From contig CANQYM010000002.1 of the NCBI GenBank assembly GCA_947628085.1, positions 124,001 through 188,000 of the forward strand: 64,000 bases of DNA, read 5' to 3'. The stretch's first letter is position 1. Every line of letters begins with the position of its first letter. The translations under genes and the position numbers were made by a program. The stretch is from an uncultured Clostridia bacterium. GTDB taxonomy: Bacteria; Bacillota; Clostridia; TANB77; CAG-508. The notes under the pieces are model-generated. The model did not search any database. It was given only the letters and a program-made list of their open reading frames with translations, and had not been told where the DNA came from. Below are positions 55,252-63,965 of this stretch, piece after piece.

Positions 55252-56628
55252 CTACAATTCATAATTTCTTATTTTTTTCTTGTGTTTTTGATCTTTTTCC
55301 TGTTCCTTCTCTTCAACTTTTTTTATTTGTTGTTTCATTTCAGGAACATTATTATAAATTACATCACAAAGCTTTATTTCCTTCTTTACTTTCTTAAGCA
55401 TATCTGTAACAAGAATAATATCTTTAGTAATAGCATCCTTATCTTCCTCTTTATTGCATTTGTTTCTGTGATAGTATAACTTGTTTCTTTTATTAAGTAT
55501 TATTTGTTTTTCTCTAAGTTTCTTAGTTTTTAGTTCATTTACTGCATCTGTTGTTTCTAATTTATATTTACACATAAATCTAATCTGTTTTGAATAGAAT
55601 TCCATTTTCTTTACTTCTTTTTGCATTTCTGGTGTTAGCTTGTATTCAATATTATTCTTTTTATGAAAGTCTAATAAAAACTTATAATAGTAATGTAGTG
55701 CGATTATTCCTTTAGGCTTATATTTTTTCTTTATGCTACTTTTAGATAAATAAAACTTTACTTTTGTAACTCTATAAGGAACTATACCTGCTCTTCATAC
55801 ATAATCATTTTGAAGAATTCTTTTTGTGATATTATCAACAGAATATTCTTCTCCAAATGCTCTTTCAACTCTTATATTTCTTTTATATGGTTCTCTTCTT
55901 ACTGATAATTTTCCAGCTCTATAGTAATAATGATATCCCATTAATTCTAATATTCTGTGAAAATCTTTTGTAGTATAAGAATTTTTAATTGCATAATCTA
56001 AATCCTCTTTAACTTCTTTATGATAGTCACTTTCTTGTATATGTTTTTTATAAAAGTTCTCAAAGTTAATTCCAGATTTACATTTCTTTTCTTCTAACAC
56101 ACTTAAGCCATATTCCTCACAAAGTTCATCTGATGTTTTTCTTAATAATGCTGTATTTTCAAAATTACTATAATACTTATATCCATCTTTAAATGAAACT
56201 GAATTAATTACAAAATGATTATGAAGATGTTTAGTATTTAAGTGAGTAGATACCACTACTTGAAATCTATCTCCCCACATTTCTTCTGCAAGTCTTACTC
56301 CAATTTCATGAGCAATTTCTGGTGTTACTTCATTTTCCTTAAAAGATTGCTCTGCATGAAATGCTAATATGCTATCTGTTTTGTGCCAGAAATCTTTTGT
56401 ATTTCTCATTTCTTCTACTGCCGAATCCACATCACAATTTATACCTGTTGTATAAAATTGTTTTTCTGTTTTATCTGCATTAGTTGCATACATCATTACT
56501 TGTCTTATTCTATCGTAATCATCTACTCCATTTTCTAAATAATCATTTTTTGTTTTTTCCTCATTAGTTGTATAATCCATCACATGATCTAATCTATTTT
56601 CTACTTTCCATATTTTTGTTGTAGCCAT
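55252..56628 (-). pseudogene. MobP-type relaxase, interrupted by an in-frame TGA
   Basis: The N-terminal part (277 aa, 56628-55795) holds the relaxase domain: KIWKVENRLDHVMDYTTN, then HLNTKHLHNHFVINSVSF, the metal-binding His motif. After TGA at 55797-55795 the same frame continues without a stop: RAGIVPYRV..., PKGIIALHYYYKFLLDF, and 124 aa ending in a Lys/Glu-rich tail (55626-55252). These are the usual C-terminal segments of this family (YSKQIRFMCKYKLETTDAV). So one 458-codon gene carries a single nonsense codon. AAAGGAG supports the start at 56628. It nicks oriT for mobilization; activity of the truncated form is uncertain. Confidence 0.82.
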
Positions 56629-56647
56629 AATTTTCTCCTTTCTAAAA

Positions 56648-56702
56648 ATAAAAAGGGGCTTGGGGAATTTCCCCATTTTGAATTTCGAGCTACAGAAATT
56701 CA
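56648..56702. other. Candidate oriT next to the relaxase
   Basis: Directly upstream of the relaxase start: AAGGGGCTTGGGGAATTTCC begins a GGGG-AATTT-CCCC palindrome (56662-56674). GAATTTC / GAAATTC, a 7-bp perfect inverted repeat with an 8-nt spacer, follows (56680-56701). An inverted repeat beside a relaxase gene is the usual oriT layout. No nic site can be proved from sequence. Confidence 0.5.
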
Positions 56703-56787
56703 TTGCTTGCTGATACATAACTTATAACAAAAATATGGAAGGAAATGCCTAAATTTGTTTCTAAAATTCAGACATTTTTCCTTAAGT

Positions 56788-57145
56788 TTAATCATTATAA
56801 ATGCATTCTTTTAGTACAATTTCATCTACACAATTGCTTATATTATTCATTAGTCCTACCCACTTCATTTGGTCTTTTTGTTTTAATTCTTCAGTAATGT
56901 TTTCTCTCTTTTTGAACTCTTCCATAAGCTGATTGTATCTTTTATTAGCTAAACTCTTGTACCTCTTTTAAATGATCTATTAAAGTATCTTCACACTTCA
57001 TAATTTCATATTGTATATGCTTATTTTCCTTTAAATAATTAAGTCTTAACTTTCCATATTTATCTAATCTAAAATCCTTATATTTTTTTGTTAATTCCAA
57101 TTCAGGATAATAATAATCTCCTACTTTTTTATAAGTTATATCCAT
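56788..57145 (-). pseudogene. tnpV: TnpV family protein, frameshifted
   Basis: The first 66 codons read MDITYKKVGDYYYPELELTK and end at a TAA after KEVQEFS. Shifting one base there (extra A in TTTAGC, near 56955) continues ANKRYNQLMEEFKKRENITE, then QMKWVGLMNNISN and EIVLKECIYND. Both halves match the TnpV family carried by clostridial transposons and integrative elements. AAAAAGGAGG precedes the ATG. The protein is short and of unknown role; here it appears broken. Confidence 0.75.
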
Positions 57146-57230
57146 AACTTTCCTCCTTTTTATTTACTTTTTTAAATTTTTATATTAAAATATAGTTATA
57201 CATATTAGGGTTAGTATTTAGTTTTGCAGC

Positions 57231-58043
57231 TTATACTAACTCTTTTCTTTTGTCTTTTCCAAAGATGATTATTCCTCTACACATTTCATAAAGTCTTGAT
57301 ATTATTGAGTCAACAATTTCTTCATTGTTATTACATAAAAGTCTTTTTCTTAACTTTTCCTTGTTATAATTTGTTGTAATTATTATTGGTAAATTGTTTT
57401 CGTATCTATTATTTACTATTGTAAATAGCTTTTCTAATGTCCATTCACTAGGTTTTTCTTTACCCAAATCATCAATTATTAACATTGGTATTTTTGAATA
57501 TTTTTCAATGACATCACTCTCACAATTGCCATCATTTTTGTAAGTATCCTTTATATCATTTAGTAAAGTTATTAGTGTTCCAAATATAACTGATATTTCA
57601 TTTTCTATTAAGTAATTTGCAATACTTGCTGTTAAATGTGTTTTACCTGTTCCAACTCTTCCAGTTATAAATAAACTTCCTTTGTTCTCACCTTTTACAA
57701 AATTTTCTGCATACCTTTTTGACTTTTCATAAGCCATTCTATTGTCATTATTAGTCATATAATTATCAAAATTATATTCCATTAATCTTTTGTTCATTTT
57801 ACTATTTAAGTAATATCTCTTTCTTAACATCAACTTTCTGTTATACTCCCTTTTGTATTCTATTGCAGCTCTTCTATCATCAACCTTTTTCCAATATATC
57901 TTTGCTTTCATACAGTCACATCTTACAGGCTCTCCTGATAAAACAAACTCTCTATCTCCTACTATAAAACTCATTGTCTTTTGTTCTAATTCCTTTCCAC
58001 AAAATTTACATTTTTCTCCTTTTATTGTTCTTGTACTTATCAT
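57231..58043 (-). CDS. DnaC/IstB-like replicative helicase loader
   Basis: 270 aa from ATG 58043 (AAAGGAG upstream). An N-terminal zinc module (CKFCGKEL...RCDCMKAK) is followed by a long basic helix and an AAA+ domain. Its Walker A is ITGRVGTGKTHLTASIAN near 125-135, Walker B MLIIDDLGKEKPSEW, and sensor PIIITTNYN. It likely loads helicase for replication of the mobile element, together with the replisome organizer upstream. The gap to that gene is 35 nt. Confidence 0.88.
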   Translation of the reverse strand: MISTRTIKGEKCKFCGKELEQKTMSFIVGDREFVLSGEPVRCDCMKAKIYWKKVDDRRAAIEYKREYNRKLMLRKRYYLNSKMNKRLMEYNFDNYMTNNDNRMAYEKSKRYAENFVKGENKGSLFITGRVGTGKTHLTASIANYLIENEISVIFGTLITLLNDIKDTYKNDGNCESDVIEKYSKIPMLIIDDLGKEKPSEWTLEKLFTIVNNRYENNLPIIITTNYNKEKLRKRLLCNNNEEIVDSIISRLYEMCRGIIIFGKDKRKELV

Positions 58044-58078
58044 AAAAATTTCTCCTTTCATAATTAAAAATTGCTTTT

Positions 58079-58555
58079 TTAGTCTTTAAATCCACTATCA
58101 TTTTCTATTCTAATCTTTTCTTCTCTATTCTTATTTTCTGCGTTATCTAATGTTACTGTAACGTTATTTATCATTTGTTTATTTCTAAATCTTTGCTGTC
58201 TTTTCCTGTTGTCTTCCTTGATTTTTTCGAGCTTATCAAGATTTTGGTAAACATCCCAATTTTTAATATAGATTGTTCCATCCTCTACGAATATCATGTG
58301 AAGATTCACTAGTTGTTGCATGATTGTTGTAAGTTTGTTTACTGTCTTGTTCATAATTCTTGCAAGAGCATCTATTGTTATTGGAATATTCTCACCAAGT
58401 AGAACTGCTCCATGTGCATTACATTTTGCAGCTAATGCTAATAGCTGAAACCATACTCTACAATAGGTGTCCCCATCCCTACTATTAAGTAATTTTTTTA
58501 TTTTTTCATTGTCAAATATATCTGCCTGTATTTTAAACCAATGAACTTCAACCAT
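58079..58555 (-). CDS. Phage-type replisome organizer, N-terminal domain protein
   Basis: 158 aa. HWFKIQADIFDNEKIKKLLN and RVWFQLLALAAKCNAHGAVLL belong to the phage replisome organizer / DnaD-like N-terminal family, a winged-helix DNA-binding domain. The C-terminus is a charged linker (KIKEDNRKRQQRFRNKQ). It pairs with the DnaC-like loader, a common arrangement in integrative elements. AGGAGG supports the start. Confidence 0.85.
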   Translation of the reverse strand: MVEVHWFKIQADIFDNEKIKKLLNSRDGDTYCRVWFQLLALAAKCNAHGAVLLGENIPITIDALARIMNKTVNKLTTIMQQLVNLHMIFVEDGTIYIKNWDVYQNLDKLEKIKEDNRKRQQRFRNKQMINNVTVTLDNAENKNREEKIRIENDSGFKD

Positions 58556-58571
58556 TTTTCTTCCTCCTTTG

Positions 58572-58769
58572 CTATCTTACTGAAGCTCGTTCTTTCTCAC
58601 ATAGATATTCATCCAGTGCTTTTACTCTAAATAAGAACTTGCCACCTACTTTTGAATATGGTATTTGTTTTTTCTTAACCAGTTGGTTTATTAACCAATA
58701 TGATATTCCTAAATAGTCTGCTGCTTTTCTCATTGTTAGAGTTATTCTTTTGACTTCCTGAAATTCCAT
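58572..58769 (-). CDS. Excisionase-family DNA-binding protein
   Basis: 65 aa from ATG 58769 (AAAGGAGG upstream, 7-nt spacing). Contains the MerR/Xis-type HTH_17 pattern: LTMRKAADYLGISYWLINQL, then IPYSKVGGKFLFRVKALDEYL. It may direct excision of the element or control the replication genes downstream (17 nt). No integrase is seen in the window; it may lie to the right. Confidence 0.82.
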   Translation of the reverse strand: MEFQEVKRITLTMRKAADYLGISYWLINQLVKKKQIPYSKVGGKFLFRVKALDEYLCEKERASVR

Positions 58770-59022
58770 ATACATTCCTCCTTTCTTTTGAACTTTTATC
58801 TTCTTTGTTGACAACTTATCTTTTGTGTGGTAATCTATTATTGTAAGTAATCAATTACTTGTTTTGTGCTGTATTTTACTGAAAAGTCTAGTCCTGACTG
58901 GTCTTACTTCTGTAATTGGTTTTGCATGATAATCGCTTACTCTGGTAAAAGTATATCAGTAATCGATTATGTTTATCAAGGGCTTACTGTAATTTTTTTA
59001 TAAATTTTTAGGAGAGATTCGT
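58770..59022. promoter_or_regulatory. Divergent regulatory region with palindromes
   Basis: Perfect palindrome AAGTAATCAATTACTT at 58845-58860, and a related TAATCGATTA at 58960-58969. GATAATCGCTTAC (58928-58940) shares the half-site. Such TAATCRATTA sites suit a small dimeric or Xis-like DNA-binding protein. TAGGAGAGATTCGT before 59023 is the ribosome site of the plus-strand gene. Confidence 0.5.
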
Positions 59023-59898
59023 ATGAACCTGAATTTTAATGCATTTGAAGGAAAGAATATTTTCAAATTTACTAAATATGATATTAAAGAAATAGGCAAA
59101 AAGATATATATAGTTCCAGATAGTATAAATAAAGAACACTCTAGTGGTGCTCCATTAGTTGATATAGAAAAAGAGTTTGAAGAATCTATTTTAATAGATT
59201 TATTAAATATTGGCAAATTAGCTTTTTATAATGAAACTGATATAGAAAAAAGTGTTTTAGACTTTGTAAATAAATATTCTACATTAGGACTAATAAACGA
59301 TTTGTCTTTAAATAAATACTTTTTCTTAGATGATAAAATAGTTTTAAAAGATTATAACTATATTGGAAAATCTGATTTAACAACCATAATAGATAGAAAG
59401 AAATATTTTAAATTATTCTTCCCTACTTGTGATGATAATCAAATTAAAGAATTAATTAATGAAGTAACTAAATTAACTGAAACTCCTGCAATGAAAAAAT
59501 ACATTTTATCTGATGTAAATAAATTATTAACAGGATCTAATTTATATTGTGAACCATTAGATATGTTTATTCAATATGCTAAATACTTATATAGTTTATT
59601 AAATAGTATTTCTAATGAAGATAATTACAATATAAATGAGTTATTAAAACAATTTGAAATTAACAATATTAAAATGAGTTTATCTAGAAAAGATACTTTA
59701 GTTGTTGAATTTCAAATCACTTGTCTAAAGCAATATATTGATTATTACTTTGCTAAAACAGTAGCTAAAGATATTAATTTATTAAAAATATGTAAATTCT
59801 GTAACAAGGCTTTTCTTGCTGCTAATCCTAAAGCTGAATATGATACTCCTCAATGCAAGAATAAAGCAAATGTTTATAAGAGCAGAGCAAAAAAATAA
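59023..59898 (+). CDS. Hypothetical protein with C-terminal zinc ribbon
   Basis: 291 aa, mostly helical and AT-coded. The last 40 residues carry LLKICKFCNKAFLAANPKAE, then DTPQCKNKANVYKSRAKK, a C-x2-C ... C module like the CGNR zinc finger or related DUFs. The N-terminal 250 residues match nothing I recognise. It starts 18 nt before the DUF262 gene and very likely forms an operon with it. It may be a regulator or partner of that nuclease. Confidence 0.65.
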   Translation: MNLNFNAFEGKNIFKFTKYDIKEIGKKIYIVPDSINKEHSSGAPLVDIEKEFEESILIDLLNIGKLAFYNETDIEKSVLDFVNKYSTLGLINDLSLNKYFFLDDKIVLKDYNYIGKSDLTTIIDRKKYFKLFFPTCDDNQIKELINEVTKLTETPAMKKYILSDVNKLLTGSNLYCEPLDMFIQYAKYLYSLLNSISNEDNYNINELLKQFEINNIKMSLSRKDTLVVEFQITCLKQYIDYYFAKTVAKDINLLKICKFCNKAFLAANPKAEYDTPQCKNKANVYKSRAKK

Positions 59899-59916
59899 AT
59901 AGAAAGGAAATTAATT

Positions 59917-61161
59917 ATGAAAATACAAGATTTTATTAATAAGAAAAATAAATATAAAGTTGATTATACATATCAAAGACCTAATGGAGCTTGGTCTGTA
60001 CAAGATAATCAATGTTTTATTGATTCGATTTTAAAAAACACACCTATTCCTTTGATTATTCTAAATAAAATAGAAGAAGATGGTGAAGATGTTTTCTATA
60101 TTGTTGATGGACAGCAAAGACTTAATTGTATTAGAGAATTTTATAATAATAAAATTAAATTAAATGAAAAATTTTCTGGTGCTGAACTTAATGGTAAAAC
60201 TTTTAACGGAGAAAATCACATACCAGAAAATTTGCAGGATTTTTTTCTAAATTATAATCTTCCTGTAAGAATAATGGAAAACTATACGGACGAACAAGTA
60301 AGAATGATTTTTTCAAGATTACAAAGAGGAAAGCCTTTAAATTTAGGAGAAAGATTAAATGCACTTCCTGGTACAATTGTTAATACAATGCGTAAAATAT
60401 CTGAACACCATTTTATAAAGAATGTATTAAATATTAATCAGAGTAGATATAATTCTTATCCTCTAGTTGCTAGAATGTTATTTTTTGAAGCATATAATTG
60501 TAAAGATTGTTCCTCTGATGCATTATATAATTTCTTTGAAGAGAAAAAAGATTTAACTCTAAACGATAAAGTTCCTAAATTAGTTATAGAAAATTTAAAT
60601 TATTTAGATAAATGTTTTTCAGAAGGTAAACATCCCTATTTATCAAAAGATGCATGGATAATAGCTATATATTGTATGATTAGTGAATTAAAAAATATGT
60701 ACGCAATGACAGATCAAAATGAAAACATCAAAAAATTCATTCTTGATTTTTATGCAAAAGTATACAATGAAGATTTTAGAAATTCAAATCCTATATATAG
60801 TAGATATTACGACAATGTTAGAGGTGGTTGGTCAGAGAGATTACTTAAATTAAGAAAAGAATATCTAATAAGTGAATTTATCCAACACTATGACATTAAA
60901 GAACTTGATTCCAAAAGACAAATATCAGAAGAAGAAAAGCTGTTTATATATAATAAACATCCATATTGTGCAAGATGTGGAAAAAATTTCAATGCATATA
61001 ATGAAGCTGAATATCACCATATAGAAAGACATACTGATGGTGGAGAATCTATTATAGATAATATTGAAATATATTGTACTGAGTGTCATGACATCATACA
61101 TGGAAAAAAAGTAGACTCTTTTTCAGATTTAAACGATATTGAAGAAACTGAAAACACATAA
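59917..61161 (+). CDS. DUF262-HNH nuclease (GmrSD-like)
   Basis: 414 aa. The N-terminal DUF262/ParB-like domain has YQRPNGAWSVQDNQCFIDSI, PIPLIILNKI and YIVDGQQRLNCIREF, the nucleotide-hydrolysing core. RGKPLNLGERLNALPG is also typical. The C-terminal HNH has YCARCGKNF, EYHHIERHTDGGES and LYCTECHDIIHG-like (IYCTECHDIIHG). GmrS and GmrD halves of type IV restriction enzymes carry these functions; here they are in one short protein with HNH motifs intact. GAAAGGAAA upstream. Probable anti-phage nuclease. Confidence 0.87.
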   Translation: MKIQDFINKKNKYKVDYTYQRPNGAWSVQDNQCFIDSILKNTPIPLIILNKIEEDGEDVFYIVDGQQRLNCIREFYNNKIKLNEKFSGAELNGKTFNGENHIPENLQDFFLNYNLPVRIMENYTDEQVRMIFSRLQRGKPLNLGERLNALPGTIVNTMRKISEHHFIKNVLNINQSRYNSYPLVARMLFFEAYNCKDCSSDALYNFFEEKKDLTLNDKVPKLVIENLNYLDKCFSEGKHPYLSKDAWIIAIYCMISELKNMYAMTDQNENIKKFILDFYAKVYNEDFRNSNPIYSRYYDNVRGGWSERLLKLRKEYLISEFIQHYDIKELDSKRQISEEEKLFIYNKHPYCARCGKNFNAYNEAEYHHIERHTDGGESIIDNIEIYCTECHDIIHGKKVDSFSDLNDIEETENT

Positions 61162-61164
61162 TCA

Positions 61165-61195
61165 AAAACGGCAAGATTTAATTCTTGTCGTTTTC
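61165..61195. terminator. Shared convergent terminator
   Basis: AAAACGGCAAGA and TCTTGTCGTTTT form a 12-bp stem with one G-T pair, between the convergent DUF262 and E2-like genes. It overlaps the last codons of the latter. Confidence 0.7.
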
Positions 61196-61648
61196 TTTAA
61201 TATCTTTTTTTGTAGGATGTTTTCCTCCTCCATGCCATTCTCCTGTTATACACCAAAATTCAAAATAATATAACCATTCACTTATCCAAGGAATAATCGT
61301 ATCACTTATATTCATAGTAGAATTCCATTCACTTGGATAATATAAACATAAATTAACATATTCTTTTCCATTTATTCTTTTTATGCCGTATTTATGTGGA
61401 ATATTTTCTTTATCCTCTACTTCTAATTGTTTTATATCTATATACACTTGTGGCCTTTTTTCAACAGAATCATATTGCAATAATACTTCGTACTTTTTAG
61501 AAAATTCCGTTGGCTGTATTTTTAACACCATTTTTAATCCTATTCCATGACTTTCTCTAACTATAATATTTTTAAATTCTTTTCTTATATTATACTTCTG
61601 AATAGGAATTGTTATTGGTTTATTTTTTGGAAATTTTTTATTTGCCAT
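61178..61648 (-). CDS. CBASS E2-like protein (Cap2 E2-only type)
   Basis: 156 aa, without an E1 or JAB domain. Landmarks are PQVYIDIKQL, IPHKYGI, VNLCLYYPSEW (likely catalytic Cys), then IIPWISEWLYYFEFWCITGE and WHGGGKHP. This order fits the stand-alone E2-like proteins of short type II CBASS operons. Those act on the neighbouring CD-NTase. It overlaps the CD-NTase 3' end by 11 bp. The family call rests on pattern memory and on context. Confidence 0.75.
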   Translation of the reverse strand: MANKKFPKNKPITIPIQKYNIRKEFKNIIVRESHGIGLKMVLKIQPTEFSKKYEVLLQYDSVEKRPQVYIDIKQLEVEDKENIPHKYGIKRINGKEYVNLCLYYPSEWNSTMNISDTIIPWISEWLYYFEFWCITGEWHGGGKHPTKKDIKENDKN

Positions 61649-62774
61649 AGAAATTGTGTTTCCTTACTGTTATATCTGTTTTTTCTGTTGTTAAATTTCC
61701 ATTTTCTTTAAGGTAAATATTTGATTTTTCTCTCTCTTCTCTTGTACTTTTTGCAATACTTTCATATACCTTATTTACCATATTTTCGCCAAATAGCTTT
61801 TTATATGCATCAGCCTGTTCTCTTAGATTTCCTTCTAGCAACACTTTATTTGTTACTAAATCATGTCTCAATTCATCCATAAATTTAAAAAATGCTTCTT
61901 TCCTTTCAGGATTACTTGGCCATTTATCAGCAAAATTTTCATTTTCATTAACAGGATTTTGTATTAGAACATTTCCATCTTCCTCTTTTTCTAAATATAA
62001 AACATACTCTCTAGAAAATTTTTCGATTAATTCATATACATTCTCTTTTCCTGTATAAATCTTAGCCATTAGTGTTGTTAGTATAATAGAAATTGGTTTT
62101 ATATCTGGTGTATCTTTAAATTTTATATCTCTATATCTCTTTAATATCTCTATTGCAATTTGTAAAGTTGTCTTAATTTTATATTCTGGAACTTCAACTA
62201 TTTCTATTTTATTTCTTATTGCATATTCTTGTGTTAATTTCTTCTTTTCTTCTTCCATCCTTTTCACAAACCAATCATAATATGCCTCAGGATTTGTTTG
62301 TCTAAATTCATAATCAGAATTTTCATCTTCTTTATGTGTCATTATAAGTTTCTTATTTTGAAAATAAGTATCGCTCTTCATTGTTGGTAAAATATCCATA
62401 TGATAATTGGCACTTTCTGAATATTGAATTGTCCAACATCTTTTCCCTTCTTCAAGTTTTTCAGAGTATCTATCACTTGTTTTTAGTACATCTCCTACAA
62501 TGTTTTTTAGTTCTTTAGCACTCGTAAATTTATTATCTATTGTAGCTACAAGATCAATATCATATTCATCTTTATCAGAAATTGGTTTTATTACTGTCCC
62601 TAGCATGAATGAACCTTGAGGAAATATTCTTACATCATATTGTTTAATATTATTATTTAAATAATTTCCTACAGCTTCGTAACTTTCCTTTGCTTTTTCA
62701 GCTTGTGTTTCACTTATTTCTATCTCTGCTGCTATTTTTCTATACATAGCATCTATATTTTGTTTATTTTCCAT
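61638..62774 (-). CDS. CBASS CD-NTase (cyclic oligonucleotide synthase)
   Basis: 378 aa. Nucleotidyltransferase core: FPQGSFMLGTVIKP (GS motif), DEYDIDLVATI (catalytic Asp pair near 74-76), and YHMDILPT (third Asp). An alpha-helical C-terminal lobe follows. It makes a cyclic di- or trinucleotide on phage infection. The C-terminus ends KHNFYGK; a Gly near the end is where E2-like partners are thought to act. It starts one base before the SAVED gene stop ends (overlap of 1 nt) and overlaps the E2 gene, so translation is coupled. Confidence 0.93.
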   Translation of the reverse strand: MENKQNIDAMYRKIAAEIEISETQAEKAKESYEAVGNYLNNNIKQYDVRIFPQGSFMLGTVIKPISDKDEYDIDLVATIDNKFTSAKELKNIVGDVLKTSDRYSEKLEEGKRCWTIQYSESANYHMDILPTMKSDTYFQNKKLIMTHKEDENSDYEFRQTNPEAYYDWFVKRMEEEKKKLTQEYAIRNKIEIVEVPEYKIKTTLQIAIEILKRYRDIKFKDTPDIKPISIILTTLMAKIYTGKENVYELIEKFSREYVLYLEKEEDGNVLIQNPVNENENFADKWPSNPERKEAFFKFMDELRHDLVTNKVLLEGNLREQADAYKKLFGENMVNKVYESIAKSTREEREKSNIYLKENGNLTTEKTDITVRKHNFYGK

Positions 62775-63907
62775 TATTCTTCTTCTCCTTCATATTTTAT
62801 TTCCAAAGCTTTTTTAAATCCTTTCTTTTCATCATATATTATTAAATTTGGATGTGTTTTCTTCATCCAGCACCTACCTGTCTCTATTGCAATGGATATC
62901 GGCATAGCTGGAAATACACTTATTTCACAATTTCTTCCGTATTTGTCTTTAATATATTCATATATTTTTCTAATCTTACTTTTATACATTTCTAACTGAT
63001 TTTTACATTTAATAATATCATTACTATGTATATTGCTTTCTAATTTAATAATATCACACTCCTCTCCTACAATAGCACGTATTCTATCTTCAGATATATC
63101 TGCAGTTATCGAAATGTTTAATGCTACTTTAGAATATTTTTTTTCGGGAATAATAATATTTACATCAAATTTTTTATCTTTTTTATTGCTTAAATACCAC
63201 TCTTGTTTAGGCTCTCTTTGTAATTGTTGAACACTAACATCTGATATATCGGAAAATAATGTTCCCAAATATATCAATAAAGGTTGGGGAGCAATTGCAC
63301 ACAAAAAAATTTTTTGCACTGTTTCTTTTTTTAATTGTGGTTTTACTACCTGAAGAAAATTACGTTCTATATTTTCCATTTCAAACTTATACAAATCTTC
63401 ATTATCTCTTTCATCAGCTTTGCTATCTGATAAATTAATTATATTTCCATTACAATAATAATTTTGTCTAAATGCGCACTTTCTAACATCATCATCATTT
63501 ATTTTAGGAACTCTATCAGAAATGTTAAAGGTATATTTTATTCCAATAACAGCACTTTCTTTTTTTATTTTCATTAAATCCTTTATATAATTTTCATGCT
63601 CACTTTTCATTTTCTTTAAAATATCGATTGTATACTTTTCAGGGTTATCATCTACTTCTTTATGATGCTTTCTACATAAAACCATTACATTGCTTTCATC
63701 ATTACTTAATATTTTTGATATCTCTTTATCCCCTCTTGGTCCTTTTTCACTAGAAGCTATTATATGAGCATAATTTGAAAAATTACTTCTATCTCCTGTT
63801 AGCATATCCTCTATCACAGAGTCATTACATCCTCTAAATTCACATTTTCCTCCGCAAAGTCCCATTAAAATTAATTTTTGTGGTTCTGTTAATTCTTTAC
63901 CTCTCAT
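62774..63907 (-). CDS. cap5: CBASS effector, HNH-SAVED (Cap5-like)
   Basis: 377 aa. The N-terminal HNH nuclease has GKCEFRGCND, NYAHIIASSEKGPRGDKEI and NVMVLCRKHHKEVD. The C-terminal SAVED domain has LCAIAPQPLLIYLG, VALNISITADISEDRI and the hallmark EISVFPAMPISIAIETGRCW. SAVED binds the cyclic nucleotide and activates DNA cutting by HNH, killing the infected cell. AAAGGAGAAACTA supports the start. First gene of the operon, and the reason to class it as type II-short with nuclease effector. Confidence 0.93.
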   Translation of the reverse strand: MRGKELTEPQKLILMGLCGGKCEFRGCNDSVIEDMLTGDRSNFSNYAHIIASSEKGPRGDKEISKILSNDESNVMVLCRKHHKEVDDNPEKYTIDILKKMKSEHENYIKDLMKIKKESAVIGIKYTFNISDRVPKINDDDVRKCAFRQNYYCNGNIINLSDSKADERDNEDLYKFEMENIERNFLQVVKPQLKKETVQKIFLCAIAPQPLLIYLGTLFSDISDVSVQQLQREPKQEWYLSNKKDKKFDVNIIIPEKKYSKVALNISITADISEDRIRAIVGEECDIIKLESNIHSNDIIKCKNQLEMYKSKIRKIYEYIKDKYGRNCEISVFPAMPISIAIETGRCWMKKTHPNLIIYDEKKGFKKALEIKYEGEEE

Positions 63908-63924
63908 TAGTTTCTCCTTTCAAA

Positions 63925-63965
63925 AAACAAAGGAAAAACCTCATTTGAATTATGAAGCTTTTCCT
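63925..63965 (-). terminator. Terminator upstream of the CBASS operon
   Basis: GAAAGGAAAAGCTTCAT pairs with ATGAGGTTTTTCCTTT, then GTTTTTTG on the minus strand. It ends a gene lying right of the window and insulates the CBASS operon. The 35 nt beyond it show no gene start. Confidence 0.65.

Noticed and set aside
55795..55797. TGA read as Trp (alternative genetic code)
   Set aside because: Other genes end cleanly at TGA (for example 42451 and 17081) and Trp is coded by TGG in the same relaxase, so this is a single lesion.
56629..56718. Longer relaxase N-terminus (MYQQAMNF...)
   Set aside because: The extra codons translate the palindromic oriT-like DNA; AAAGGAG marks the start at 56628.
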